From NCBI GenBank assembly GCA_050246595.1, contig JBFWVT010000015.1, positions 14,484 to 78,483 on the forward strand: a DNA stretch of 64,000 nt. Reading direction: 5' to 3'. The notes beneath the pieces are model-generated. The model ran no database searches. It saw only the letters and a list, made by a program, of their open reading frames with translations, and was not told where the DNA came from. Source of the DNA: DATARH01 sp050246595. GTDB lineage: Bacteria > Pseudomonadota > Alphaproteobacteria > ATCC43930 > CGMCC-115725. Made by a program: the position numbers and the translations under genes. Of this stretch, positions 27,455 to 35,688 are shown one piece after another (within the stretch, counting starts at the first letter, position 1; each line of letters opens with the position of its first letter).

Positions 27455-27480
27455 AAAAAATTCCCTGCGATCAGGGAATT
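27455..27480 (-). terminator. Rho-independent terminator of trmB
   Basis: On the minus strand AATTCCCTG-ATCG-CAGGGAATT forms a perfect 9-bp stem with a 4-base loop, directly followed by a run of six T when the last stem bases are counted. The stem begins at the trmB stop codon. It is one of the few classical terminators in this GC-rich window. Confidence 0.8.
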
Positions 27481-28196
27481 CACAAAACCGGCGAGGCCCG
27501 CCGCACAAACCGCAGAAAGACCGGATGGCGCCCGGCGGTGCGGGCCTTTTCCTCGTACCGGGTCGGCGGCCAGTCGGCGGGGCGCTCGCGCCAGTCGGCG
27601 GGGCCGCGCGCCCGCCATTCGAACGCCGGATGCGCCATCGCGCGCTCCAGCATCCAGGTCAGATAATCCCGATCGTCGGTGGCGAGGCGCAGCTCCGCCC
27701 CCGGCCGCATCAGTACCGCCAGCCGGTCCAGCGTCGCGGTCGAGACGAGCCGGCGCTTGTGGTGCCGCTGTTTCGGCCACGGATCGGGAAACAGGATGAA
27801 CACCCGGCCGAGCGAGGCCGGGGCGAGCGCATCGAGCAGCACCCTGATGTCATCCGGAAAGATGCGGATAGTGCCGATCCCGGTGCGGGCGATTTCCGCC
27901 ACCAGCCGCGCCACCCCGTTCTCGAACACCTCAGCGCCGATAAAGCCGATCCCGGGATGTGCCGCGGCCTGCGCCGCCAGGTGCTCGCCGGCTCCGAACC
28001 CGATTTCGAGCCACACGGTCTCCGGCCGTTCCGCGAACAATGACGCCGGATCGAGCTTCCCCGTCTCGGGCAGCGTGATCGCGAGTTGCGGCAGCAAGGT
28101 CTCATGCAGATGCCGCTGCCCCGGCCGCAACGGGCGTCCGCGCCGCCGCCCGTAAACCCGCTGCGGCGTCGTGGCGGCGAGATCATCCGCTGGCAT
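27480..28196 (-). CDS. trmB: tRNA (guanine-N7-)-methyltransferase
   Basis: A 238-residue SAM-dependent enzyme that methylates G46 of tRNA. The SAM site is LEIGFGAGEHLAAQA near residues 63-77, GAEVFENGVARLV follows, and the family hallmark FPDPWPKQRHHKRRLV lies near 135-150. A C-terminal tRNA-binding part contains TRYEEKA. It overlaps the end of the upstream ABC ATPase gene by 14 bases and ends in a strong intrinsic terminator. Confidence 0.93.
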   Translation of the reverse strand: MPADDLAATTPQRVYGRRRGRPLRPGQRHLHETLLPQLAITLPETGKLDPASLFAERPETVWLEIGFGAGEHLAAQAAAHPGIGFIGAEVFENGVARLVAEIARTGIGTIRIFPDDIRVLLDALAPASLGRVFILFPDPWPKQRHHKRRLVSTATLDRLAVLMRPGAELRLATDDRDYLTWMLERAMAHPAFEWRARGPADWRERPADWPPTRYEEKARTAGRHPVFLRFVRRASPVL

Positions 28197-28944
28197 GGCG
28201 GATCGGTCTCATTGCGGCGCCTTGGGCGGCTTCGCCGGTCGGTCGGCGCTCGCCGACGATGCGGCCGTCGGCCAGATCGAGCCGGCGCTCGCATCTCTCG
28301 GCCAGTGCCGCGTCGTGCGTGATCAACAGCAGCGCCGAGCCGAGCCTTGCGTGCTCGTCGAACAGATAGTCGATGACCGCCGCGCCGGTCGCGCGGTCGA
28401 GATTGCCGGTCGGCTCGTCGGCCAGCAGCAGCGCCGGACCGGCGACAAAAGCGCGCGCGATCGCGACGCGCTGCTGCTCGCCGCCCGACAGCTGTCCCGG
28501 ATAATGTCCCAGGCGATGCTCGAGCCCGACCCGGGCCAAGGCCGCCTCGGCCCGCGCCAGCGCGTCGGCGTGTCCGGCCAGTTCGAGCGGGATCGCGACA
28601 TTCTCGCGCGCCGTCATCGTCGGCAGCAGGTGAAAGCTCTGAAACACGATCCCGACATGACGCCGCCGCAGCCGCGCCAGACCGCTTTCGTCGAGCGTGG
28701 CGAGGTCCTGCCCGGCGACGACGACCCGTCCGGCGCTCGGCCGCTCGATCCCGGCGACGATCATCATCAGGCTCGATTTTCCCGATCCCGACGGGCCGAC
28801 CAGCGCGACCGTTTCGCCGGGTAGGATCGCGAGCGAAATGCCGCGCAATATCTCGACCGGCCCGGCCGCGCCGTCGAGCCGCAGCCGGATGTCGTCAAGC
28901 AGAACCAGCGGCTCGTTCGGCGGAGAGTCGGGCGTCAACGCCAT
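28183..28944 (-). CDS. ABC transporter ATP-binding protein (LolD/YbbA-like)
   Basis: A 253-residue ATPase of the LolD/MacB/FtsE group. Walker A is GPSGSGKSS near residues 48-56, the Q-loop FQSFHLLPTMT, the signature LSGGEQQRVAIARAF, Walker B ALLLADEPTGNLD and the switch His LLITHD. In related genomes such ATPases sit beside an FtsX-like permease (LolC/E or YbbP), but none is present here, so its partner is encoded elsewhere. Start ATG 28944 gives MALTPDSPP; the upstream extension runs into repeat DNA. Cotranscribed with trmB. Confidence 0.88.
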   Translation of the reverse strand: MALTPDSPPNEPLVLLDDIRLRLDGAAGPVEILRGISLAILPGETVALVGPSGSGKSSLMMIVAGIERPSAGRVVVAGQDLATLDESGLARLRRRHVGIVFQSFHLLPTMTARENVAIPLELAGHADALARAEAALARVGLEHRLGHYPGQLSGGEQQRVAIARAFVAGPALLLADEPTGNLDRATGAAVIDYLFDEHARLGSALLLITHDAALAERCERRLDLADGRIVGERRPTGEAAQGAAMRPIRHASG

Positions 28945-28990
28945 GCCGCCCGGCTCATGGAGGACGCACGAACCGCTCTCCATACGCGCG

Positions 28991-29073
28991 TCGTCATCCC
29001 GGCGAAGGCCGGGATCCACGCTTCGGCTGCTCGGACGGCTGAAAGGTGGGTCCCGGCCTTCGCCGGGGCGACG
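28991..29073. repeat. Family 3 palindromic repeat
   Basis: TCGTCATCCCGGCGAAGGCC-GGGATCCAC, about 27 unrelated bases, then GTGGGTCCCGGCCTTCGCCG-GGGCGACGA: two long complementary arms. Related copies are at 39566-39648 and 42456-42535. It lies between the divergent ABC ATPase and lpxB genes, so it could contribute to a shared promoter region. Confidence 0.8.
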
Positions 29074-29165
29074 AAACTGATAGAGAGCATGAAACGATAC
29101 CGCCGCGGAACAGCAGCCGATATGGCGCAGTCCTCCGGCTTTTCAACACGGGCGGCGGCAGCCTA

Positions 29166-30386
29166 ATGTCCCGCATGACCGCCCGCGACCCTGCGCCGTT
29201 TCTGTTCATCATCGCCGGCGAGCCCTCGGGCGACGCGCTCGGCGCCGCGCTGATCCGCGCGCTTCGCGAGCGCACCGGCGCGGGGCTGCGTGTCGCCGGC
29301 ATCGGCGGCGAGCAGATGCGGGCGCAGGGCGTGGACAGTATGGTGCCGCTCTCCGAATTGGCCGTGGCGGGGCTTGCCGAGGTGTTGCCGCATGCCCCGC
29401 GATTGCTGCGCCGCATCAACGAAACCGTCGCGGCGATCCGCGAGTTGCGGCCGGACGCCGTCGTGACGATCGACAGTTCCGGCTTCTGCTGGCGGGTAGC
29501 GCACCGGCTGCGTCGCAGGGGGGAAACGCTGCCGCTGATCGCCTATGTCGCCCCGATGGTGTGGGCCTGGCGCCCTGGACGCGCCCGCCACATGGCGCGC
29601 TGGTACGACCATGTGCTGACCCTGCTGCCGTTCGAGCCGCCGTATTTCGAAAAGGTCGGGCTGGCCGCCAGCCATGTCGGGCACCCGGTTGTCGAAAGCG
29701 GCGCCGGGCATGGCGACGCCGCGCGGTTCCGTCTGGCGCACGGCATCGGCGAGGACACGCTGGTGCTGACGGTGCTGCCCGGCAGCCGCGGCGGCGAGGT
29801 CCGGCGTCTGATGCCGGTATTCAGGGAGGCGCTGGACCGGCTCGACCGCCTCCTCGGGCCGTTCCGCGTTGCGGTCCCGACCGTCGCGACAGTCGCCGAG
29901 ACGGTGGCCGCCGGCACCGCCGACTGGCCGGGCCGGCCGATCGTGCTGCGCGGCAGGGAGGAAAAATACGACGCGTTTGCCGCGAGCCGAGCCGCGCTCG
30001 CCGCCTCGGGCACGGTCGCGCTCGAACTGGCGCTGGCCGGGGTGCCGATGGCGGTGGCCTACCGCCTCAACCCGCTGACCGAGGCGCTGCTCGACCGCAT
30101 CCTCAAGGTGCGCCAGGTCAATCTCATCAACCTGCTGCTCGGCGAGGCGCTGGTGCCCGAGCATCTGCGCCGCGATTGCACGCCCGAAAAGCTCGCCCGA
30201 TCGCTGGTCATGCTGATCCGGGACGAACGGGTTCGCAGCGCCCACCTTGCCGGCTATGATGCGGCGATGCGGCTTCTGCGCGGCGACGGCGCCTCGCCGA
30301 GCCGGGAAGCCGCCGACCGGGTTCTGGCGATCGTCGCGGCGCACCGCGGGGGTCGCACCCAAGCCGCACACGTCACCGCCCTATGA
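29166..30386 (+). CDS. lpxB: Lipid-A-disaccharide synthase
   Basis: A 406-residue GT19 glycosyltransferase that joins UDP-2,3-diacylglucosamine and lipid X in lipid A synthesis at the inner membrane. Recognised by IIAGEPSGDALGAALI near residues 14-29, the conserved GIGGEQMRAQG, SSGFCWRVAHRLRRRG and APMVWAWRPGR segments, and LPGSRGGEVRRLMPVF near 205-220. The C-terminal ASGTVALELALAGVPM motif is the nucleotide-sugar site. The other lpx genes that often accompany it (lpxD, fabZ, lpxA, lpxI) are not here. gloA follows after 12 bases. Confidence 0.94.
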   Translation: MSRMTARDPAPFLFIIAGEPSGDALGAALIRALRERTGAGLRVAGIGGEQMRAQGVDSMVPLSELAVAGLAEVLPHAPRLLRRINETVAAIRELRPDAVVTIDSSGFCWRVAHRLRRRGETLPLIAYVAPMVWAWRPGRARHMARWYDHVLTLLPFEPPYFEKVGLAASHVGHPVVESGAGHGDAARFRLAHGIGEDTLVLTVLPGSRGGEVRRLMPVFREALDRLDRLLGPFRVAVPTVATVAETVAAGTADWPGRPIVLRGREEKYDAFAASRAALAASGTVALELALAGVPMAVAYRLNPLTEALLDRILKVRQVNLINLLLGEALVPEHLRRDCTPEKLARSLVMLIRDERVRSAHLAGYDAAMRLLRGDGASPSREAADRVLAIVAAHRGGRTQAAHVTAL

Positions 30387-30398
30387 AGGAGCGACACG

Positions 30399-30815
30399 AT
30401 GACCGAAGCCGCCGTCGAGCCAGGCAAGGCCCGTTTTCTGCACACGATGATCCGGGTCAAGGATCTGGACAAGTCGCTGAATTTCTATACCGATCTGCTC
30501 GGCATGAAGCTGCTGCGCAAGCGCGACTATCCCACGGGGAAATTCACGCTGGCCTTTGTCGGCTACGGTGAGGAGACCGACAACACGGTGATCGAGCTAA
30601 CCCACAACTGGGAGCAGGCCGAACCCTATCAGCTTGGCAGCGCGTTCGGTCATCTCGCGATCGGCGTCCCCGATGTCTACAAGACCTGCGAGAAGCTGGC
30701 CGCCGCCGGTGTCAAAATCCCGCGCCCGGCCGGTCCGATGGCGCATGGCGGCTCGGTGATCGCCTTTATCGAGGACCCGGACGGCTACCGCATCGAGCTG
30801 GTCGAGCGCGCCTGA
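30399..30815 (+). CDS. gloA: Lactoylglutathione lyase (glyoxalase I)
   Basis: A 138-residue metalloenzyme that converts the methylglyoxal-glutathione hemithioacetal to S-lactoylglutathione. Vicinal-oxygen-chelate fold with metal ligands in LHTMIRVKDLDKSLNFYTDL (His), VIELTHNWE (Glu), GHLAIGVPDVY (His) and GYRIELVER (Glu), which is the complete set. AAGGAG ribosome-binding site at a good distance. Probably cotranscribed with lpxB. A GC-rich stem-loop (30847-30874) without a T tract follows. Confidence 0.92.
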   Translation: MTEAAVEPGKARFLHTMIRVKDLDKSLNFYTDLLGMKLLRKRDYPTGKFTLAFVGYGEETDNTVIELTHNWEQAEPYQLGSAFGHLAIGVPDVYKTCEKLAAAGVKIPRPAGPMAHGGSVIAFIEDPDGYRIELVERA

Positions 30816-31092
30816 CGCCGTTCCGCCGGCCCGCAACGGCCCTGCCCCGATCCCGGCGATCGCACCGGGATCGGAAGGGTCCCCGCGCCTCCGGGCAGCT
30901 CGGCGGCAGCGTCAGCCGGAATTGCCGTCGGGATCGCCCGGTCGGGCGCTCTATCGGCAAGATCGGAAAGGCCGGGATGGCTAAACGACAGGTATGCGAC
31001 TGCTTAAACTTTTGTTTATTATTGACGTGTCGGCCTAGCGTATGTCGGCCCGGCATATACGGGCCTGTAAGCAATTTCTAATTCTCCCCGAG

Positions 31093-31117
31093 TGAACCTC
31101 CGATTCCTGGTGTTGTT
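31093..31117 (+). promoter_or_regulatory. Possible EcfG-type general-stress promoter
   Basis: TGAAC-N16-TGTT, close to the alphaproteobacterial EcfG sigma consensus GGAAC-N16/17-CGTT with one mismatch in each box, about 210 bases before the PRC-barrel gene. The 513-base gap 30816-31328 holds no gene; its middle (about 31000-31150) is A/T-rich. Weak evidence only. Confidence 0.3.
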
Positions 31118-31328
31118 CACCGGACAGTACAGGCACTGCAACTGCATTACCTTGTTACGTTCCGAGTGTCGCGCGTTCGGAGCTAAGACTTTGCGATTCC
31201 CGATTCAGCAGCGCGGCTGACCGAGCTGAGTGCCTGTGCCGCCGTCCTTGCCTTTTGATGCGGGGCGGTGTTCCCCCCGGTCCACTATTGGTTGACCGGG
31301 CGTGTCGAAACGAGCACAGGAGATCCCG

Positions 31329-32717
31329 ATGACATACGCCAAGTTTGCTGTCGTGCTGTTGGGCACCACAGCCCTGCTTCCGATTTCCGGAATGGCGCAG
31401 ACCAATAACCAGAACCAGGCGACGTCCCCCGGCGCGCAGAGCAGGGCGGCACAGCAGGCGAACCAGCAGGGGCTCGCGACGAGTCAGCTGCGCAACCAGG
31501 TACTGTATTCGCAGGCCGGGCAGGAGTTCGGCCGCGTCAGCAACCTCGTCCGTGACCGCCAGGGCCGCACCTTTCTGATCGTCCAGCGCGGCAACGACCA
31601 GTTCCTCGCCCCCGCCGAGCAGCTCCGCTACGAGAACGATCGCTTTGTCCTGACCGGCATCACCGGCAACGAGCGCCTGGCGGCCTACAACCCGCAGGTC
31701 GCGGCCAGTTACGAAGCGCTTGCTCCCGATTATCGCGTCGTTATCGTGGGCTATGATGCCGCGGCCGCCGCTCGCATGCAGCAGGCCGAAGCCTCGCGGA
31801 TCGTGGTCCAGCAGCGCGCCCCGGCCATCCAGCTCCAGCAGGCGGCGCCGCAGATCACGGTGCGCCAGCCGGAGCCGACCGTCACCGTGGGCCAGCCCGC
31901 GCCCGAGATCCTGGTTCAGCAGCCGCCTCCGACCATTCGGGTCGAGATGCCGCAGCCGCAGATCACGGTACGCATGCCGCAACCGGATGTGGACGTGGCG
32001 ATGGCCCAGCCGCAGGTGCAGGTGCGTCAGCCGCAGGCGCAGGTCCAGGTCGCTCAGCCGCAGGGCGCCCCGGCGGTGCAGGTGCAACGCGAGCAGCCGC
32101 AGGTGCAGATCCAGCGGGCGCAGGGAGAGCCGCAGGTTCAGGTGCAGCAGGCCCAGCCGGTCGTGCGCTATGAGCGCATGGGCGAACCCAGGGTGATCTA
32201 CAACGAGGCCGCGGGCCAGCCGGTCGTGCGCGTCGAGCGGATACCTCAGGAGGCCGAGGCGCAGGCCCAGACCGGCTCGACCACGCAGGCGGCAACCCAG
32301 CGTCGCGGCATGACCGAGCAGGAGCGCCAGCGCGCGCAGCAGCGGCTGATCGTCGAGGATGTGGACGTGGCTGTGGTGAACCAGGCCCAGGTGCCGACCC
32401 GCCCGGTGGCGGTCAGTGAGCTGGACGACATGGATGTGTACAATGGCCGCGGCGAGAGGCTGGGCGAGATAGGCGAGGTGGTGCTTGATCCGCGCACAAA
32501 TCGCAGCTATGTCGTCGTCGAGCGCGGCGGTTTCCTCGGTATCGGCGAGGACCGTGTGGCCTTCCCGCTCGAGCGCTTCTGGATGCGCGGCAATCAGCTC
32601 GTGCTGCGAGGCGTTACCCCAGCCGACATCGAGGCGATGGACGACTATCGCGAACAGCGCCAAAACTATCGGCGGGTGGCCGAAACCAACCGGGTCAACC
32701 TGCGTCTCTGGAACTGA
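31329..32717 (+). CDS. Exported PRC-barrel domain protein with a long Pro/Gln/Val repeat region
   Basis: A 462-residue protein with a signal peptide (KFAVVLLGTTALLPISGMAQ, cleavage near residue 22). Residues about 45-125 form a first PRC-barrel-like unit (GQEFGRVSNLVRDRQGRTFL). Residues about 155-320 are a low-complexity array of PQ-x-V-x-QP-like units built of Val, Gln and Pro. Residues about 370-445 form a second, clearer PRC-barrel (YNGRGERLGEIGEVVLDP, then FPLERFWMRGNQLVL). The repeats may act as an extended spacer in the periplasm or wall-facing surface. Single-gene unit; function unknown. Confidence 0.75.
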   Translation: MTYAKFAVVLLGTTALLPISGMAQTNNQNQATSPGAQSRAAQQANQQGLATSQLRNQVLYSQAGQEFGRVSNLVRDRQGRTFLIVQRGNDQFLAPAEQLRYENDRFVLTGITGNERLAAYNPQVAASYEALAPDYRVVIVGYDAAAAARMQQAEASRIVVQQRAPAIQLQQAAPQITVRQPEPTVTVGQPAPEILVQQPPPTIRVEMPQPQITVRMPQPDVDVAMAQPQVQVRQPQAQVQVAQPQGAPAVQVQREQPQVQIQRAQGEPQVQVQQAQPVVRYERMGEPRVIYNEAAGQPVVRVERIPQEAEAQAQTGSTTQAATQRRGMTEQERQRAQQRLIVEDVDVAVVNQAQVPTRPVAVSELDDMDVYNGRGERLGEIGEVVLDPRTNRSYVVVERGGFLGIGEDRVAFPLERFWMRGNQLVLRGVTPADIEAMDDYREQRQNYRRVAETNRVNLRLWN

Positions 32718-32823
32718 CCCGCGCGGGGCCGACCCGCCGAGCGGGGAGGTCTTTCGCGCCTTTCGGGACCTTTCGCGATGGTCCCGGACACGCCGGCGGG
32801 TGCGCCGCCCGCCGGCTTCCGGC

Positions 32824-33267
32824 CTATCGGTCCTCACCAGGCCGGTAGGACCGACCCGGCGGATAGGTGTCGTATTTCGGCAGCGCCGGGTTCAGGTGCT
32901 CCCAGGGCTGCGCGCTCTTGACGAAAATATCGGCCTCGGGGTGGAATTCGCTCGGGTCGTCCAACGTGCCGACGCGCAGCCCGACAATATCGAGCCGGGT
33001 CGAGACCTGCACAAACAGCGGCGAGCCGCAATCGCCGCAGAAGGCGCGCGTGATCGTATTGCCGCTGTCGGCCTTGCCGGCATGGTGTTTCGGCACGCCC
33101 TGCGTGATCCGGAAACCGGCGGCCGGCACCCGCATCGCCGCAATGTACGCGGTGCCGCTCGACCGCTGGCAGTCGCGGCAATGGCATTGCAGCGAAAACA
33201 CCGGATCGCCCTTGGACTCGTACCGCACCGCGCCGCACAGGCATCCGCCGGTCCTGACCGCCGCCAT
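32824..33267 (-). CDS. GFA-family zinc protein (glutathione-dependent formaldehyde-activating enzyme-like)
   Basis: A 147-residue protein with the cysteine set of the GFA/CENP-V fold: CLCG near residues 9-12, CHCRDC near 28-33 and CGDCG near 78-82, expected to hold two zinc ions. Family members were named for S-hydroxymethylglutathione synthase, but most have no proven activity. Start ATG 33267; a longer frame upstream reads through a family 4 repeat and is rejected. It ends about 105 bases after the convergent PRC-barrel gene. Confidence 0.85.
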   Translation of the reverse strand: MAAVRTGGCLCGAVRYESKGDPVFSLQCHCRDCQRSSGTAYIAAMRVPAAGFRITQGVPKHHAGKADSGNTITRAFCGDCGSPLFVQVSTRLDIVGLRVGTLDDPSEFHPEADIFVKSAQPWEHLNPALPKYDTYPPGRSYRPGEDR

Positions 33268-33301
33268 CGCATTCTCCCGATCAAGAAGGGTACGCCTCGC
33301 C

Positions 33302-33374
33302 GAGATTGCTTCGCTGCGCTCGTAATGACAACAAACGAGAGTCATTACGAGGAGCAACGCGACGAAGCAATCTC
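33302..33374. repeat. Family 4 palindromic repeat
   Basis: CGAGATTGCTTCGCTGCGCT-CGTAATGAC, a short spacer, then GTCATTACGAGGAGCAACGC-GACGAAGCAATCTCG: long complementary arms with small bulges. A relative lies at 51306-51398. It sits between the GFA-like gene and xthA. Confidence 0.8.
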
Positions 33375-33397
33375 GATGTCGGTGATCCTGGCTCCAG

Positions 33398-34183
33398 TCA
33401 GATCGCCAGCTCGCACCAGATCGGGGTGTGGTCGGAGGCCCGTTCCTTGGCGCGCGGCGCCTTGTCGATGTCGCAGGCGGCGACCCGGTCGGCGGCCTGC
33501 GGCGACAGCAGCAGATGGTCGATCCGCAGCCCCTCGTCGCGGTGCCAGCGCCCGGCCTGGTAGTCCCAGAACGTGTAGCGGTGCGGCTCCAGGTGAAATA
33601 CGCGATAGGCGTCGGTCAGCCCGAGATAAAGCAGCGCACGAAAGCGCGAACGCGTTTCGATCCGGCACAGCGCGTCGTCGCGCCACGCGACGGGGTCGTA
33701 AACGTCCTCGTCGGTTGGGCAGACATTGTAGTCGCCGGCGATGACAAACGGCATCTCCCGCTTGAGCAGATTGCCGGCGTGGCCGACCAGCCTGTCCATC
33801 CAGGCCAGCTTGTAGGAAAATTTATCGGTGCCGGTCGGGTTGCCGTTCGGGACGTAGGCCGAGGCGACGCGCACCTCGCCGCCGTCTCCCGCCGTGCCGA
33901 ACGAGGCTTCGATATAGCGCGCCTGCTCGTCGTCCCAGCCCGGCAGGCCGCGCACGACCTCGCGGGCCGGCTGGCGCGATACCAGCGCGACGCCGTTATA
34001 GGCGCGCTGCCCAAGTGCCTCGACGTGATAGCCGAGCGCGGCGATCTCCAGCCGCGGAAAATCCTCGGCGAGACATTTGGTCTCCTGCAGACACAGCACG
34101 TCGGGCTGCGCCTGTTTCAGATGATCCAGCAGGTGCGGCAGCCGCACCTTGACCGAGTTGACGTTCCAGCTCGCGATTTTCAT
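33398..34183 (-). CDS. xthA: Exodeoxyribonuclease III
   Basis: A 261-residue AP endonuclease / 3'-5' exonuclease of base-excision repair. Recognised by MKIASWNVNSVKVRLPHLLD, the metal Glu in LCLQETKC near 33-40, YNGVALVSR, the catalytic Tyr/Asp/Asn region IAGDYNVCPTD near 150-160, and the C-terminal LRIDHLLLSP and SDHTPIWCEL. Length is typical. Single-gene minus-strand unit. Confidence 0.94.
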   Translation of the reverse strand: MKIASWNVNSVKVRLPHLLDHLKQAQPDVLCLQETKCLAEDFPRLEIAALGYHVEALGQRAYNGVALVSRQPAREVVRGLPGWDDEQARYIEASFGTAGDGGEVRVASAYVPNGNPTGTDKFSYKLAWMDRLVGHAGNLLKREMPFVIAGDYNVCPTDEDVYDPVAWRDDALCRIETRSRFRALLYLGLTDAYRVFHLEPHRYTFWDYQAGRWHRDEGLRIDHLLLSPQAADRVAACDIDKAPRAKERASDHTPIWCELAI

Positions 34184-34218
34184 TCCAACGGCTTCGCCTG
34201 ATTGGCCAACGGCTTCGC

Positions 34219-34908
34219 CTAATTGGCGGCAAAGCAGTAGAACAAACCGTTGCCTCCGGTGCTGCGCAGATCATTCTGGCTGCACCCGCCATCGGGTCCG
34301 CGCGAGGGATGCGACGAATTCCAGGATTTTGATGCGGCGTCGTCGCGCAATCCCTTGCGGTCGTGATGACCGACCATCGCCGCACCCGCGGTGCTGCTCG
34401 TCCAATTGCGGCAGGTCCTGTCCTCATTCGGCGGAAATGCCCGGCCATTGGGCTGCGAGCCGGTCAGCACATCGTGGTAATTCGGCGTGTAGCCTCGGCC
34501 GGCGACAATGGTCCCGCGTTCGGTCAGCGCGGTTTCCAGGGTTATTTTGTTCTGGTCGCTGTGCAGATCATCGACGCTTTTCGCGACAGCCTCGCCCTTG
34601 AAATTCTGCCACGGGCCGGCTCCGATCCGATCGCGGGCATTGACGGCTGCCGCACCATCGACGGCTTGGGTGCTGAGATAGGCCCGCCAGGTCTTGCCGC
34701 CCGCCCCCGCCGCCTGAGCCAGGGTCTGGCACTGCCGGTCGGCGCCTTCCAATCCCCCGAGATCGGCGCCTTTGCCGGGCCCCGCGCTGGTGACAAAGAA
34801 GGTCATATTTGGTGCTTGCGGCGGCGGCTGCTGCGCGCGACCGGGCGACGCGATCAGCGTCACAGCGGCGATTGACGCGACAATTGCAAAGCTCGTCGTC
34901 TGAGGCAT
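34219..34908 (-). CDS. Exported protein of unknown function, lectin-like fold possible
   Basis: A 229-residue protein with a signal peptide (TSFAIVASIAAVTLIASPGRAQ, cleavage near residue 24). The mature part begins MTFFVTSAGPGKGADLGGLE, continues with a Cys/Trp pattern (DRQCQTLA, KTWRAYLS, TCRNWTSS, CSQND, LFYCFA), and resembles the DUF1554/C-type-lectin-like secreted proteins. Identity is uncertain. ATG 34908 is preferred over ATG 34914, because GGGAGG directly abuts the latter but is 6 bases from the former. The 287-base gap beyond it shows no gene. Confidence 0.6.
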   Translation of the reverse strand: MPQTTSFAIVASIAAVTLIASPGRAQQPPPQAPNMTFFVTSAGPGKGADLGGLEGADRQCQTLAQAAGAGGKTWRAYLSTQAVDGAAAVNARDRIGAGPWQNFKGEAVAKSVDDLHSDQNKITLETALTERGTIVAGRGYTPNYHDVLTGSQPNGRAFPPNEDRTCRNWTSSTAGAAMVGHHDRKGLRDDAASKSWNSSHPSRGPDGGCSQNDLRSTGGNGLFYCFAAN

Positions 34909-35195
34909 CGACATCCTCCCCTCTGAGGCGGCAGATCGTCCCAATCGGGCGTTGCGCTTCCGCTCGCGCAATCACGCCTTTAATCCTACCGCTCGGAACC
35001 GCGAAATTCCACCCGGCCGACCCTCACCCGATCGCGCCGGCAAGGTATTCTTGGGAAAAAGCTCACCTCCGGCACTATTGTCGATGGGCTGAACCCGGCA
35101 CAGCGGGGAGAAGTCCATGCCGTCTCGCCGCGGCACAACAGCACGGGCGTCGCTGTGCTCAGCCCTTCCTGCGGCGTTGCGGTGCGGGGTGGGTC

Positions 35196-35561
35196 CTATA
35201 TCGAAAACGAATTGCCGCAGCCGCACGACGAGGCGGCGTTCGGATTGCGTATCTGGAACGAGGCGCCCATCAGATCCTCGACAAAATCGATCTCGGCGCC
35301 GTTCAACAGGTCGAGCGACACGTCGTCCACCACGACCGCGACCCCGCCGCGCTCGAAGACATGATCGTCCGCGTTCTGCGTTTCGTCGAAGCTGAGACCG
35401 TACTGAAACCCGGAACAGCCGCCGCCCGACACCGAGATGCGCAGAAAGGCGGTCGTCGCCTCTTCCTGTTCCCTTAGCGCCGCGATGCGCCGCGCCGCGC
35501 TCTCCGTCACGGCAATCCGGCGCTCTTCCGCCACGGTTTTGTCCGGCATTACGTCGCTCAT
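35196..35561 (-). CDS. erpA: Iron-sulfur cluster insertion protein ErpA (A-type carrier)
   Basis: A 121-residue A-type carrier that delivers [Fe-S] clusters to apo-proteins. The three ligand cysteines are present: GGGCSGFQYGL near residue 49 and SSCGCGNSFSI at the C terminus. VDDVSLDLLNGAEIDFVEDLMGASF is the family middle region. It stands alone, without isc or suf genes nearby, and is divergent from the pyruvate dehydrogenase-like gene. Confidence 0.92.
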   Translation of the reverse strand: MSDVMPDKTVAEERRIAVTESAARRIAALREQEEATTAFLRISVSGGGCSGFQYGLSFDETQNADDHVFERGGVAVVVDDVSLDLLNGAEIDFVEDLMGASFQIRNPNAASSCGCGNSFSI

Positions 35562-35688
35562 CGGCTCGCCGCTCCTCTCGTCCCCGCCTCTCCAAAGGTG
35601 TATTTAAGCACGCGCGGCAACACCTGAAAGCCGGACAACGCCGAGCGACAGTTTCCCGGGGACAATGCCCCGGCAAAAGGAGCGGACC

